From Aromatoleum evansii (lineage in GTDB: Bacteria; Pseudomonadota; Gammaproteobacteria; Burkholderiales; Rhodocyclaceae), in assembly GCF_012910805.1 (NCBI RefSeq), contig NZ_WTVK01000015.1, positions 1-64,000 of the forward strand: 64,000 bases of DNA, in the 5' to 3' direction. Of the stretch, positions 8,776 to 17,803 are shown one piece after another (the first letter of the stretch is position 1; every line of letters begins with the position of its first letter). The notes beneath the pieces are model-generated. The model saw only the letters and a program-made list of their open reading frames with translations, searched no databases and had not been told where the DNA came from. Made by a program: the position numbers and the translations under genes.

Positions 8776-9895
8776 GGAAGGCCTCGCATGGCTCGCCATA
8801 CAAAGCAGAAGCAATGCGCATGGAGGCGCAGCCGTCGCCATAGGGATTGGCAAGCGCGCGCAGGGCCGTGCGTCGGTCCGCATCATTGAGCCAGGCATAC
8901 ACCGCGGTCTCGATGTCAGCCGGATCCTGCCCTGCGAGCGTAGCAAAACCCGCCATTATCCCCTCGATACGTTCGGTGTGCTGGCGCATGACCACCACCG
9001 GCGTGCCGAAACTGGGTGCTTCTTCCTGGATGCCGCCGGAGTCACTCAGCACCAGGATGGCGCGGCTGATTAGATAGAGGCTGCAGTGGTAGTCCACTGG
9101 CTCGGTCAGCAGCAGATTCGGCAGCCTGGCCAGCAGGTGGTGAACCGGTTCGCGCACTGCCGGATTGAGATGTACCGGGAAAATCCACTGAATGTCGGGA
9201 TACTGCACGCACAGGCGCACGAGCATGTGGCAAAAGGCCTCGAGCACGCTGCCGAAGTTCTCCCTGCGATGACAGGTGACCAGCACCGCCGGACCGGCCC
9301 CCAGCCGCTGCCGGATTTCCGCAGGCAAGCCCGCCGGAACACCACTTGGCCAAGCGGATCGCGCCTGCGCTATGGCATCGACAACGGTATTGCCGGTGAC
9401 ACGAATGCTGTCCTCCGGGATCCCTTCGCCGCGCAGGGCCGCAGCCGCCAGTTGCGTCGGCGCGAAATGAAGCGTGGCGATGCGTGCGAGCAGGCTGCGA
9501 TTGGCTTCTTCAGGGAAAGGGCTGGCCAGATCACCGGTGCGCAACCCGGCTTCGACATGGCCGACCCTGATCTGCCTTTGAAAGGCGGCAAGGCCGGCGC
9601 AAAAAGCCGTGGTGGTGTCGCCTTGTACCAGCACCCAGTCCGGCTGCTCCTGTTCCAGCACGCCATCCAGCCCTTCCATCAAGCGGGCGGCAAGAACGTT
9701 CAGCGAGCGCCCCGGGGACATCGTTTCCAGCATGATGTCCGGCTGCAAACCAAGAGCATCGAGCGTCTGTTGCAACATTTCACGGTGTTGGCCGCTCGCG
9801 CAGACTCGCACCTCGGCCCGTCGCTGCAGCGCAACTATGACCGGCGCCAGTTTGATGACTTCGGGACGCGTGCCAAGAGCGACAAGAACCCTCAT
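8768..9895 (-). CDS. wecB: UDP-N-acetylglucosamine 2-epimerase (non-hydrolysing)
   Basis: This encodes 375 residues, the usual family length. It interconverts UDP-GlcNAc and UDP-ManNAc, giving the precursor of ManNAc or ManNAcA residues in surface glycans. Visible signatures are the N-terminal GTRPEVIKLAPVI, VQGDTTTAFC, GHVEAGLRT, PFPEEANR, VTGNTVVDAI and the late LSDSGGIQEEAPSFG loop. No hydrolysing-type features are apparent. The ATG overlaps the TGA of the deacetylase gene by 4 bp. No UDP-ManNAc dehydrogenase (wecC) is present in the window, so the ManNAc may be used directly or oxidised by an enzyme encoded elsewhere. Confidence 0.95.
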   Translation of the reverse strand: MRVLVALGTRPEVIKLAPVIVALQRRAEVRVCASGQHREMLQQTLDALGLQPDIMLETMSPGRSLNVLAARLMEGLDGVLEQEQPDWVLVQGDTTTAFCAGLAAFQRQIRVGHVEAGLRTGDLASPFPEEANRSLLARIATLHFAPTQLAAAALRGEGIPEDSIRVTGNTVVDAIAQARSAWPSGVPAGLPAEIRQRLGAGPAVLVTCHRRENFGSVLEAFCHMLVRLCVQYPDIQWIFPVHLNPAVREPVHHLLARLPNLLLTEPVDYHCSLYLISRAILVLSDSGGIQEEAPSFGTPVVVMRQHTERIEGIMAGFATLAGQDPADIETAVYAWLNDADRRTALRALANPYGDGCASMRIASALYGEPCEAFHG

Positions 9896-11454
9896 GCCAG
9901 CCTAGTCCCACAGGCGAGCGGCTGGACAGCATTCCGGAATTCGACGCCAAAGGCCAAGCCCTTGGGAGCGTCCGCCGCATGGCAAAGCAGGCCCGAGGCG
10001 TCTTCAGCGATCCTGATTGCTGCCCGCGAGCGCAGGAAATCCATGGCCTGAGTTTCATCCATAAATAGTGGACTGGTTGCACGGGAACGGATGTGCTGTA
10101 TCAAACGCATGTGCGCCTCGATACGCTGATCTTCGTCGGACCAGCCATACTGATAGCGTGTGGAGAAGGGATGATCGAGATAGCCGAAGAGCGTGCGCGT
10201 TTCGAAAGCGCGGTCGTAAGCCGCTTTGAAGATGCGCAACGGATCGCCCTCGACGAGCATGCAGTCGCCATGCAACATGGTCTGCTGGCTGTGGCCGATG
10301 AAACCACGTGGCAGACCCGCCAGTTCGCCGCCACGTGCGAGCAGAAACTCGGGGTCATTGCGGATGATGCCGCCGATGCACCCCCGATAATCGGCATCGC
10401 ACAGGCCGGCAAGCGCATAGGGTGGAGACTGGTGGAACGGAGAAACCGCATAGACCACCGACACCCCAGTGGCAGCCATGATCCGCGCACGCGACTCCCG
10501 CCCCTCCGTCAGCGCAGCCTCATAGCTGCCACCCCAATTGGGCGCATGAGTCGCAGTGTGGGAAAGCAAAGCCCCCCCCGCTTCAGCAAACCCGCGCACA
10601 AAGGCGTAATGCGTATCGTCATGCAGATTGCTGCTGTGAATGGCCAGAGACAGCGGCACGTTCATCTGGCGGTAGGCGTCCCACAAGGGCCGGGCAGAGG
10701 TGATGTCCTCGTCGCAATCGAGACGCATCGTGATGGCGCTATCGTACCCCCAGGGGATCTCACTGATCACCGGACAACAGGGTTGCGTGTCACTGCGCCA
10801 GTTGCTCAGGAAGCGTTCCACCAGGCGCCATTCGAAGGAGTCGAGCGGACCTACCGGGCGATTGAACCACAGCACCGAGGACGCTCCCACTTCAAACAAG
10901 GCACAATAGGTCAGCCGGGCCTCGCCATCGATGACCAGATCGGCCAATCCGCAATCATCCGGTGCCTGCAAGGGCTCGGCCAGCGCCCAAAGGCCGCCAT
11001 CCGCACGAATCGCACCATAGGCCAGGTTGTTCCATTCGTCGGCGAAGTCGAAGCGTTCCAGCGCCCGCTCCCAGCCCGCTGCAGCGAAAGCCGAAGCCTT
11101 CGGGCGATAGACGATGCGCCCTGCGCTCTCGGCGCAGCCGCCAACCGGCGCCGGCGCACTGCGCGCCCAGCCTCCGGGCGACGCAGGCCATTCGACGGCT
11201 TTGACGTCTAACGGCACACGCAGGGAGGAAGGAAGGCGGCCGAACACGATCGACTTGCGAGGCTGCTCGCGGAGCCAGCGCCAAAGTTGTTCGCCCCGCG
11301 CTTCATCCGGGTGAATGCAGACAGCGATCGCGGCCTCCGACAAACCGGCAGACACCGCCGGGGTAACTAGGCCATGGCTGACGGAGCGACGGAGCGCGGC
11401 AATGACGAGACCCGACGCTTCTGCACCCGGCCGGGCGGCAACAACGTGGATCAT
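9892..11454 (-). CDS. Polysaccharide deacetylase (NodB-like) family protein
   Basis: This encodes 520 residues. The NodB-like domain is in the central and C-terminal part: MRLDCDEDI carries the metal-binding and catalytic aspartates, and SHTATHAPNWG carries the two histidines of the H-x3-H metal site. The N-terminal ~200 residues have no family I recognise. Homologues in capsule clusters deacetylate N-acetyl sugars or modify lipid-linked intermediates. No signal peptide is visible, so a cytoplasmic intermediate is likely. Both ends overlap neighbours by 4 bp (ATGA), with the CapK-like gene upstream and wecB downstream. That coupling suggests it works on the same hexosamine pathway, though substrate is not shown by sequence. 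Confidence 0.82.
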   Translation of the reverse strand: MIHVVAARPGAEASGLVIAALRRSVSHGLVTPAVSAGLSEAAIAVCIHPDEARGEQLWRWLREQPRKSIVFGRLPSSLRVPLDVKAVEWPASPGGWARSAPAPVGGCAESAGRIVYRPKASAFAAAGWERALERFDFADEWNNLAYGAIRADGGLWALAEPLQAPDDCGLADLVIDGEARLTYCALFEVGASSVLWFNRPVGPLDSFEWRLVERFLSNWRSDTQPCCPVISEIPWGYDSAITMRLDCDEDITSARPLWDAYRQMNVPLSLAIHSSNLHDDTHYAFVRGFAEAGGALLSHTATHAPNWGGSYEAALTEGRESRARIMAATGVSVVYAVSPFHQSPPYALAGLCDADYRGCIGGIIRNDPEFLLARGGELAGLPRGFIGHSQQTMLHGDCMLVEGDPLRIFKAAYDRAFETRTLFGYLDHPFSTRYQYGWSDEDQRIEAHMRLIQHIRSRATSPLFMDETQAMDFLRSRAAIRIAEDASGLLCHAADAPKGLAFGVEFRNAVQPLACGTRLA

Positions 11455-12830
11455 GCCGTCACCACATGCCGGAACTTGGCACGATGGCCGACACGCACGA
11501 AGGCCTCATGACCGACGAACTCCACGATGAGCGCACCAGGCCAGTAGCCCTCGATCTTCGCAGCGATCTGCGCCGGATTGGCATGTGGCTCGGGCACGAT
11601 GCGTAGCACGGGTTTCTCTCCGCGCACGTCGATCTGGAATTCCTGGATGCCCCCCACGCGATGGTCCAGCATGTCCTGGATGGTGTGGGTGGGATACGCG
11701 ACGCCGGAGAGGTAGACGATGTCGTGAATGCGGCCGACGATGTCGGTGAGATAGAAGCCGTCCTCGCGTTGCTCAACACGCGCCAGATCCCCGGTGGCGT
11801 AACGTATGAGCGGCATGAGGCGATTGCGGAAACCGGTGAGCACCAACTCGTGCTCGCGATTGTCCAGCTCACGACTCTCGGGCCAGCCTTCGGAATCCAG
11901 CACCTGCAAGCCTTTCTCGGCACCATCCAGTTCGTAGGCCATCACCCCCAGTTCAGCCAGACCATAACGATCGACGACGCGACAGCGCAGGGCGCGAGCG
12001 ATTTGCTCTCGCTGGTAGGGCTCCAGCAATTCACCGCTGGACTCGAAAACATCGAACGTCTTCGCGCTGCCGTGCTGCCGCTCGATGTAGCAAGCCAGCG
12101 CGTAGATCGTGGAAGGATGCGCATGCACCATGTAGGGCTTGCGGCGCTTCAGCATTTCCCAGATCTCGGCCAGGCCGATGTCGTCCAGACGATCGAAGAA
12201 GATATTGCTGCGGTTCATCGCGAAGCACTTAAGATCTTCACGCGACGGCCAGCCTGGATCACCCGTGTCTGGAAAACGGCAGGCGAAATGCAGCTCGGAG
12301 CGCCACTTATAATTGCCGGCCCGTTCGCGTGCATATAGTGTGACGGCGGACGAATAATCTGCCCCGGGCTGGTCGTAGGCAATATGACAAGCAAGACCGG
12401 TTGATCCACCTGTCTTGCACATATGATACCGAAGGCCTTCCAATGGCTGGGAGTACATGCGCTCGCCCTGCTCGCGCATGATTTCCTTCGTGAGATACGG
12501 CAGGTCGTTGAGATAGCGAATATCTTTCTCGATCGACTCCGGATTGAACCGCGTCTGAGCAAAAAGATCGCGGTAATACGGCACCTCACGCCCTGCAAAG
12601 CTCAAGGTTTCCAAGAGCCGGTTTCTGACTTTCGCCAAGCGTAACTCGAACGGTTGGCGGTAATGTTGGCGTAGTTCGCGGAGCTTAGAGCGCACGTCCC
12701 GCTGCTCGCGACGCTCCGCAATCGGATAGGCGATGACAGCACTGGCGAGACCTTTCATCAAACGGAAAGGCTGCAGGGAAAAGAGCTTCTCGGAGGCCAG
12801 CAAGGCCGGATGATTGGCGGAAATTCTCAT
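11451..12830 (-). CDS. CapK / phenylacetate-CoA-ligase-like adenylate-forming protein
   Basis: This encodes 459 residues from the ATG at 12830, one base after the wzt stop. The AMP-binding core is visible as the phosphate loop YHMCKTGGSTGLACH, then FESSGELLEPYQ, DRYGLAELG and YATGDLARVEQREDGFYLTDIVGR, all characteristic of the PaaK/CapK superfamily. In catabolism these enzymes make acyl-CoA or acyl-AMP. In capsule clusters the CapK branch is of uncertain function and may activate an acid for transfer to a sugar or amino group. Position between the ABC exporter and a deacetylase suggests a role in decorating the polysaccharide. The 4-bp overlap with the deacetylase supports coupled synthesis. 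Confidence 0.85.
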   Translation of the reverse strand: MRISANHPALLASEKLFSLQPFRLMKGLASAVIAYPIAERREQRDVRSKLRELRQHYRQPFELRLAKVRNRLLETLSFAGREVPYYRDLFAQTRFNPESIEKDIRYLNDLPYLTKEIMREQGERMYSQPLEGLRYHMCKTGGSTGLACHIAYDQPGADYSSAVTLYARERAGNYKWRSELHFACRFPDTGDPGWPSREDLKCFAMNRSNIFFDRLDDIGLAEIWEMLKRRKPYMVHAHPSTIYALACYIERQHGSAKTFDVFESSGELLEPYQREQIARALRCRVVDRYGLAELGVMAYELDGAEKGLQVLDSEGWPESRELDNREHELVLTGFRNRLMPLIRYATGDLARVEQREDGFYLTDIVGRIHDIVYLSGVAYPTHTIQDMLDHRVGGIQEFQIDVRGEKPVLRIVPEPHANPAQIAAKIEGYWPGALIVEFVGHEAFVRVGHRAKFRHVVTA

Positions 12831-12831
12831 A

Positions 12832-13581
12832 TCAAGCCGCGGCCGCAACGTCCGATGCAACGGGGGCGAGCTTCTCGTCACTCAGAATCACGCCGTGTTC
12901 GAGATGAATCTTGCGATTACAAACTTTGGAAATCAGTTTCGGATTGTGAGACGCCAAAACAAGAATGGCTGCTCGGCTAACCAGCCTATCGAGCCTGGCC
13001 TGAGCCTTCTCGCTGAACTCGGTATCCCCTACACTGAGCCATTCATCCATGACCAGAATGTCAGCTTCCACGCTGGTGGAAATCGCGAACGCCAACCGCA
13101 GCAACATCCCACTAGAATACGTCCGAACAGGCAGATTGAGGTAATCCCCCAAACCAGTGAAGTCTGCAATCTCGTCAGTCTTGGCGCGAATCGCCGCAGG
13201 GAGCAGCCCATCCATGATGCCGCGGAGATAGATATTCTCGAAGCCGGTGGCATCGGGGTCCATGCCCATCGAGACATCCAGCAGGGAGGCCACACGACCA
13301 GTTATGCCCAGCCGCCCGCGCACTGGGCCATAGACGCCTGAGAGCACGCGCAATAATGTGGTCTTGCCCGAACCATTGTGCCCCACCAACCCGACGCGAT
13401 CTCCTTCCCGGATATCCAGATCGATTTCATTGAGCGCCCGTACCACCGGATGCCGACTTGCGTCCACGCCGATTCGGCCGCCAGTCGACAAATTCATGAC
13501 AACATTCTTCAGGGAACGATGCGAGTTCTCGTAAATGGGGAACTCCACGCACAACTTTTCAGCATTGATATGTGCAGTCAT
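12832..13581 (-). CDS. wzt: Polysaccharide ABC exporter, ATP-binding protein
   Basis: This encodes 249 residues from the ATG at 13581, one base after the stop of the permease gene. The Walker A motif is GHNGSGKTT, the signature motif YSSGMLLRL and the Walker B ILVMDEW. The polypeptide ends soon after the nucleotide-binding domain, so it lacks the C-terminal carbohydrate-binding domain of E. coli O9a-type Wzt. Chain termination is therefore probably not read by a Wzt cap-binding domain. Together with the upstream permease it would flip a finished lipid-linked polysaccharide across the inner membrane. Confidence 0.95.
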   Translation of the reverse strand: MTAHINAEKLCVEFPIYENSHRSLKNVVMNLSTGGRIGVDASRHPVVRALNEIDLDIREGDRVGLVGHNGSGKTTLLRVLSGVYGPVRGRLGITGRVASLLDVSMGMDPDATGFENIYLRGIMDGLLPAAIRAKTDEIADFTGLGDYLNLPVRTYSSGMLLRLAFAISTSVEADILVMDEWLSVGDTEFSEKAQARLDRLVSRAAILVLASHNPKLISKVCNRKIHLEHGVILSDEKLAPVASDVAAAA

Positions 13582-13582
13582 G

Positions 13583-14446
13583 TCACAACCAGTAAGCAAC
13601 GCGCTCGCGGAACCGAGCCATCAGGTAGTGCGCGGCGGAAAAACCAACAATCAACAAAGCCACCGACCACACCCAGGATTCAAGGGCAACCGGGACCCCA
13701 AGAATGGGGCCGCGAACGATCTCAATCAGGTGATTGAAAGGGTTGATGTCAGCAACCCACGCTCTGTCTTTCAAATCTTCGGCACGCCAGAAGACCGGGG
13801 TCAGGAAAAACCCAACCTGAAAGAGGTTACCGATAATCGGAGCGACATCACGGTAACGAGCACACAGGACGCCGAACACGATACCGGACCAAACTGCATT
13901 AAGCGTCAAAACCAACAGACCGGGAATGAGTAGAATCGCCTCCAGCGTGAGCGCGTGCCCAAAGAAAATCATCAGCAGCACTACGACCGGCAAACTGTGC
14001 AAGAGGATGATGAAATTTCGCCAGACCATGCGTAGGACGTGCGTGGTTAATGGCATACGAACTTGCTTAATGATATGTCCCGCTCCAATCATCACGTTGC
14101 AGCCTTCGTTTGCCGCCGTGCTGATGAACTGCCAAATCACCAGTCCAATTCCGACGTACGGCAGATAGTCAGAAATCTCTTGCCCAAGCAATTGAGAATA
14201 GAGAAACCCAAGAACCCCCACCATAATCAGGGTGGTCAGCGTAAACCAGAAAGGACCCAATACCGAGCGACGATAGCGCTGGCGGATATCGTGCCAACCG
14301 AGCGCCAGCCAGACATGCATGGCGCGCATACCAGTGATAATGTCATTGCGCCCAGTATGGTTCCGCCACCTTACAAAAAGTCGGCTCTTGTCGTTGCTGA
14401 TCATGGAACCTAAAGGGGGCACTGTTTGAAAATCGTTTGATGCCAT
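13583..14446 (-). CDS. wzm: Polysaccharide ABC exporter, membrane permease
   Basis: This encodes 287 residues. It is an ABC-2 type permease with about six hydrophobic helices; the soluble RQRYRRSVLGPFW segment before the first helix is typical of Wzm/KpsM. The start at 14446 has no good Shine-Dalgarno. An in-frame ATG at 14404 (MISNDKSR) is an alternative and would still keep the conserved region. It pairs with the adjacent wzt, which follows one base after. Presence of wzm/wzt and absence of wzx or wzy in the window indicate the ABC-transporter-dependent route of polysaccharide assembly. Confidence 0.93.
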   Translation of the reverse strand: MASNDFQTVPPLGSMISNDKSRLFVRWRNHTGRNDIITGMRAMHVWLALGWHDIRQRYRRSVLGPFWFTLTTLIMVGVLGFLYSQLLGQEISDYLPYVGIGLVIWQFISTAANEGCNVMIGAGHIIKQVRMPLTTHVLRMVWRNFIILLHSLPVVVLLMIFFGHALTLEAILLIPGLLVLTLNAVWSGIVFGVLCARYRDVAPIIGNLFQVGFFLTPVFWRAEDLKDRAWVADINPFNHLIEIVRGPILGVPVALESWVWSVALLIVGFSAAHYLMARFRERVAYWL

Positions 14447-14569
14447 TGAGAAGCGAATTCATCCATAGTTATTTTGAAAGAGAACGATACCATCCTCGGC
14501 GCAGCATTAACTGCGCAGCCCCTCGACCATCGCGCGATCGAGACTGCAATAACCCGTGACCAGCGTTCG

Positions 14570-16030
14570 CTACGTTCCGGGTAAGTTTGGGGCACGGCCG
14601 TAGGTATCCTCGAAACGAACGATGTCATCCTCACCAAGATAGCTCCCCGACTGCACCTCGATAATCTCGAGCGGCACCTTGCCGGGGTTCGCGAGGCGGT
14701 GCACATGGCCGAGGGGGATGTAGGTCGATTCGTTTTCCGACAGGAGGAACACCTTTTCGCCGTTAGTGACTTCGGCGGTACCCTTGACGACGATCCAGTG
14801 CTCGGCTCGGTGGTGGTGCATCTGCAGGCTGAGCTTGGCGCCGGGGTTCACAACGATGCGCTTGACTTGGAAGCGGTCGCCGCAGTCGATCGAGTCGTAC
14901 CAACCCCAAGGGCGATAGATCTTACGGTGCGAGTCGGCGAGCGTGCGCCCTTCGGCCTTCAGGCGAGTGACAACTTTCTTAACATCCTGAGTTCGAGACT
15001 TATCGGCAACCAAGACCGCGTCGGCGGTCTCCACCACGATAACGTCCTTCAGGCCGACACCGGCAACAAGACGCCCCCCACCGTACAGCAGGCTGCCCTC
15101 GCACCCTTCGGCGATCGTTTCGCCGAAATGCGCATTTCCGCTTGCATCCTTCTCCATCACATCCCAAAGGGCGTCCCATGCACCGACGTCCGACCAGCCG
15201 GCGGACATGGGGATAACCACGCCCTCGATGCCGAGAGCACTCTGACTCGCAAGTTTTTCCATCACCGCATAGTCGATCGAGTCCGAGGGACATGCCACAA
15301 AAGAGCTCGATTCGATACGCAGGAAGTCGACGTCCTCGGTCGCTGCACCGTAGGCGTCGGCACAAGCATCGTACATCGAAGGATTCAACGCCTTCAGCGC
15401 CCTTAGCCAAATACTTGCGCGCATCATGAACAGGCCGCTATTCCAGAGATACTCACCCGAAGCAACGTACTCCATTGCGCGGTCCAAATTCGGCTTCTCG
15501 ACGAAGGCGACGAGTTTGAGGGCACCGTCGTCACGACGAACACCGATACGGATGTAGCCATACCCCGTTTCGGGGCGAACCGGGACGATTCCGAAGGTGA
15601 CGATCGCACCATTCGTCGCCGCGGGAAGGCCACTTGCGACGGCAGACTGGAAAGCATCGCGATCGGTGACAACGTGATCGGCCGGCATCACGAGCAGGAT
15701 CGGATCCTCAGCTTCGGTTCTGGACGCGGCAAGCGCCGCGAGGGTCAGCGCTGGCGCAGTGTTTCGCCCTACGGGCTCAAGAACAATCCGAGGGTCCGAA
15801 ACCCCCACCGAACGGAGCTGCTCAGCCGCCATGAAGCGATGTTCGCTATTACACACCACGATGACTGGGCCGCCCCCCCGCCCCTGCATGAATCCCTCAA
15901 GACGCAGCGCGGTCTCCTGCAGCATCGTACGTTCGCCATTAAGGGCGAGAAGCTGCTTGGGTTGCATTTCGCGGGACAACGGCCAAAGCCGCGTTCCCGA
16001 ACCACCAGAGAGAATCACAGGAGTTATCAT
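14570..16030 (-). CDS. manC: Mannose-1-phosphate guanylyltransferase / mannose-6-phosphate isomerase
   Basis: This encodes 486 residues from the ATG at 16030; an in-frame TTG two codons earlier is less likely. The N-terminal nucleotidyltransferase domain starts VILSGGSGTRLWPLSRE and contains FVEKPNL and DYAVMEK. The C-terminal type II phosphomannose isomerase cupin has YRPWGWYDSID, KRIVVNPGAKLSLQMHHHR and the metal-binding HHHRAEHW segment. It makes GDP-mannose, the precursor of mannose, fucose or rhamnose residues. About 120 bp separate it from wzm and about 350 bp from rmlC, so it may head its own transcript. No GDP-mannose dehydratase was seen in the window. Confidence 0.95.
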   Translation of the reverse strand: MITPVILSGGSGTRLWPLSREMQPKQLLALNGERTMLQETALRLEGFMQGRGGGPVIVVCNSEHRFMAAEQLRSVGVSDPRIVLEPVGRNTAPALTLAALAASRTEAEDPILLVMPADHVVTDRDAFQSAVASGLPAATNGAIVTFGIVPVRPETGYGYIRIGVRRDDGALKLVAFVEKPNLDRAMEYVASGEYLWNSGLFMMRASIWLRALKALNPSMYDACADAYGAATEDVDFLRIESSSFVACPSDSIDYAVMEKLASQSALGIEGVVIPMSAGWSDVGAWDALWDVMEKDASGNAHFGETIAEGCEGSLLYGGGRLVAGVGLKDVIVVETADAVLVADKSRTQDVKKVVTRLKAEGRTLADSHRKIYRPWGWYDSIDCGDRFQVKRIVVNPGAKLSLQMHHHRAEHWIVVKGTAEVTNGEKVFLLSENESTYIPLGHVHRLANPGKVPLEIIEVQSGSYLGEDDIVRFEDTYGRAPNLPGT

Positions 16031-16376
16031 GTTCAACCGCGCGTGTATTTGAGTTAGACTAGATACGCAATGCCTTTGGCATTAGCATCCCTCAGGGAGC
16101 ACCCCGCAAGGGCAACCCACAATGAGCGAGCACTTGCACGCCCCTATCGGGTAGCAAAAACCAAACATTATCGCACCGCGACAGGTGAGCTACTACTGGA
16201 CCAAAGTAATAGAAAATTACATATGACAGAAAAGTAGCTGTAACACCTGCCTACGAAGCCCCCTTCACGGACGTCGTTGCCGGCACAAACCCTGTCCAGA
16301 CGTTGAGTTCCGCTGTATCGGCATAGATTGCCGGCACTAACAACCATCCCGACAGGACTAGCAAAATAATCACGCA
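16031..16376. other. Non-coding gap between rmlC and manC
   Basis: This 346-bp gap is AT-richer than the flanking genes. It contains the decayed epimerase 3' fragment described separately (16251-16337) and otherwise no credible reading frame. The part next to manC (16031-16170) probably carries the manC promoter, but I could not pick out a convincing -35/-10 pair. Confidence 0.5.
16251..16337 (-). pseudogene. Remnant of the 3' end of a NAD-dependent sugar epimerase gene
   Basis: Read on the minus strand this gives [20 protein letters not shown], then TTSVKGAS and a stop. It matches the C-terminal region [20 protein letters not shown] of the intact epimerase encoded at 19031-20038. A +1 shift continues the match into a VREG-FV-like segment beyond the stop, so the fragment is frameshifted as well as truncated. 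No upstream part of the gene remains. It is most simply the leftover of a second epimerase copy lost by recombination when the rml genes entered or were rearranged. Confidence 0.75.
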
Positions 16377-16922
16377 TCACGGAAACAACTCCGCGACCGA
16401 TAGCGACTGGGCGTCTGCATCTTTTGCTGCCAGTTTGGGCACACCATCGATCGGCCAATCGATCTGCAGGGCCGGGTCGTTCCAAAGCAAGCTGCGCTCG
16501 TGCTCCGGAGCGTAATAGTCCGTTGTCTTGTAGAGGAATTCGGCGGTCTCGCTCAACACCAGAAACCCGTGCGCGAATCCCTCCGGCACCCAGAGCTGAC
16601 GCTTGTTTTCCGCACTTATGCGAACTCCGACCCACTGACCAAAGGTATTCGAGCTTCTGCGCAGATCGACCGCGACATCGAAGACCTCGCCCTGAACCAC
16701 CCTTACGAGCTTTCCTTGCGGCTTCTGGATCTGGTAATGGAGGCCACGCAGGACGTTTCTGGAGGACTTCGAATGGTTGTCCTGCACGAAATCGCGCCTC
16801 AGTCCCGTTGCCAGCTCAAACACTTTGGCATTGAAGCTTTCAAAGAAAAAACCACGATCATCGCCAAATACTTTAGGTTCGATCAAGAGCACGTCTGGGA
16901 TTCTTGTCGGGACGACGTTCAT
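16377..16922 (-). CDS. rmlC: dTDP-4-dehydrorhamnose 3,5-epimerase
   Basis: This encodes 181 residues from the ATG at 16922, which overlaps the rmlA stop (TGATG). It is a cupin enzyme of normal length. Signatures are GDDRGFFFESFN, DNHSKSSRNVLRGLHYQ with the catalytic His, GEVFDVAVDLR and WVPEGFAHGFLVLSETAEF. It converts dTDP-4-keto-6-deoxyglucose to the L-lyxo isomer, the third step to dTDP-L-rhamnose. It is the last gene of the rmlBAC set. The next step enzyme, RmlD, is not in this window. Confidence 0.96.
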   Translation of the reverse strand: MNVVPTRIPDVLLIEPKVFGDDRGFFFESFNAKVFELATGLRRDFVQDNHSKSSRNVLRGLHYQIQKPQGKLVRVVQGEVFDVAVDLRRSSNTFGQWVGVRISAENKRQLWVPEGFAHGFLVLSETAEFLYKTTDYYAPEHERSLLWNDPALQIDWPIDGVPKLAAKDADAQSLSVAELFP

Positions 16923-17803
16923 CAGTACACGGTTTCCTTGAGGATAGACATCAAGTATCGGCCGTAGCCGTTCTTGCATAGAGGTCGCGCAAGCGCCTCG
17001 AGTGCGCCCGCATCGATCCAGCCAAGGCGATAGGCAATTTCTTCCGGACAAGCCACCTTCAGCCCTTGGCGCTTTTCGATGGTCTGTATGAACAGGCTGG
17101 CGTCGAGCAGGGATTCATGCGTACCGGTGTCGAGCCACGCATAGCCGCGCCCCATGATTTCCACGCTGAGACGGCCTTGCTCTAGGTAAAGACGGTTCAG
17201 GTCGGTGATCTCGAGTTCGCCACGCGGCGATGGCTTGAGGCTCTTCGCCAGCTCGACGACCTGTTCGTCGTAGAAGTACAGACCGGTGACGGCGTAGTTC
17301 GACTTGGGCTTTGCGGGCTTTTCCTCGATCGAGAGGACCTTGCCGCCGGAGTCGAATTCGGCCACGCCGTAGCGTTCCGGGTCGTGCACGTGGTAGGCGA
17401 AGACGCTCGCGCCATTGCGCCGCTCCATCGCGTTGGCAAGCAACCCGGCGAAGTCGTGCCCGTAAAAGATGTTATCGCCCAGAACCAATGCGGACGGATC
17501 CTGCCCAATGAAACCCTTCCCGATAATGAAGGCTTGGGCGAGACCATCGGGTGACGGCTGCACCGCATACTGCAGGTTCAGCCCCCAGCGCGAACCGTCG
17601 CCGAGCAGGTGTTCAAAACGGGGGGTGTCCTGGGGTGTCGAGATGATCAGGATGTCACGCATCCCCGCAAGCATCAGGGTGCTGAGCGGATAGTAGATCA
17701 TCGGCTTGTCGAAGACCGGCAGGAGTTGCTTGCTGATCGCCAAGGTGGCGGGATGAAGCCGGGTGCCGGATCCGCCGGCGAGAATGATGCCCTTGCGCGT
17801 CAT
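16922..17803 (-). CDS. rmlA: Glucose-1-phosphate thymidylyltransferase
   Basis: This encodes 293 residues from the ATG at 17803, overlapping the rmlB stop by ATGA. The nucleotidyltransferase loop [49 protein letters not shown], and the late [12 protein letters not shown] are all characteristic of RmlA. It joins dTTP and glucose-1-phosphate to dTDP-glucose, the first step of the rhamnose route. Open frame upstream of this start lies inside rmlB and is rejected. Overlaps on both sides indicate one translationally coupled rmlBAC unit. Confidence 0.97.
   Translation of the reverse strand: MTRKGIILAGGSGTRLHPATLAISKQLLPVFDKPMIYYPLSTLMLAGMRDILIISTPQDTPRFEHLLGDGSRWGLNLQYAVQPSPDGLAQAFIIGKGFIGQDPSALVLGDNIFYGHDFAGLLANAMERRNGASVFAYHVHDPERYGVAEFDSGGKVLSIEEKPAKPKSNYAVTGLYFYDEQVVELAKSLKPSPRGELEITDLNRLYLEQGRLSVEIMGRGYAWLDTGTHESLLDASLFIQTIEKRQGLKVACPEEIAYRLGWIDAGALEALARPLCKNGYGRYLMSILKETVY

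Noticed and set aside
16168-16635. 155-residue open frame across the rmlC end and the gap
   Set aside because: Half of it is rmlC in the wrong frame; the rest is part of the epimerase remnant, described as a pseudogene.
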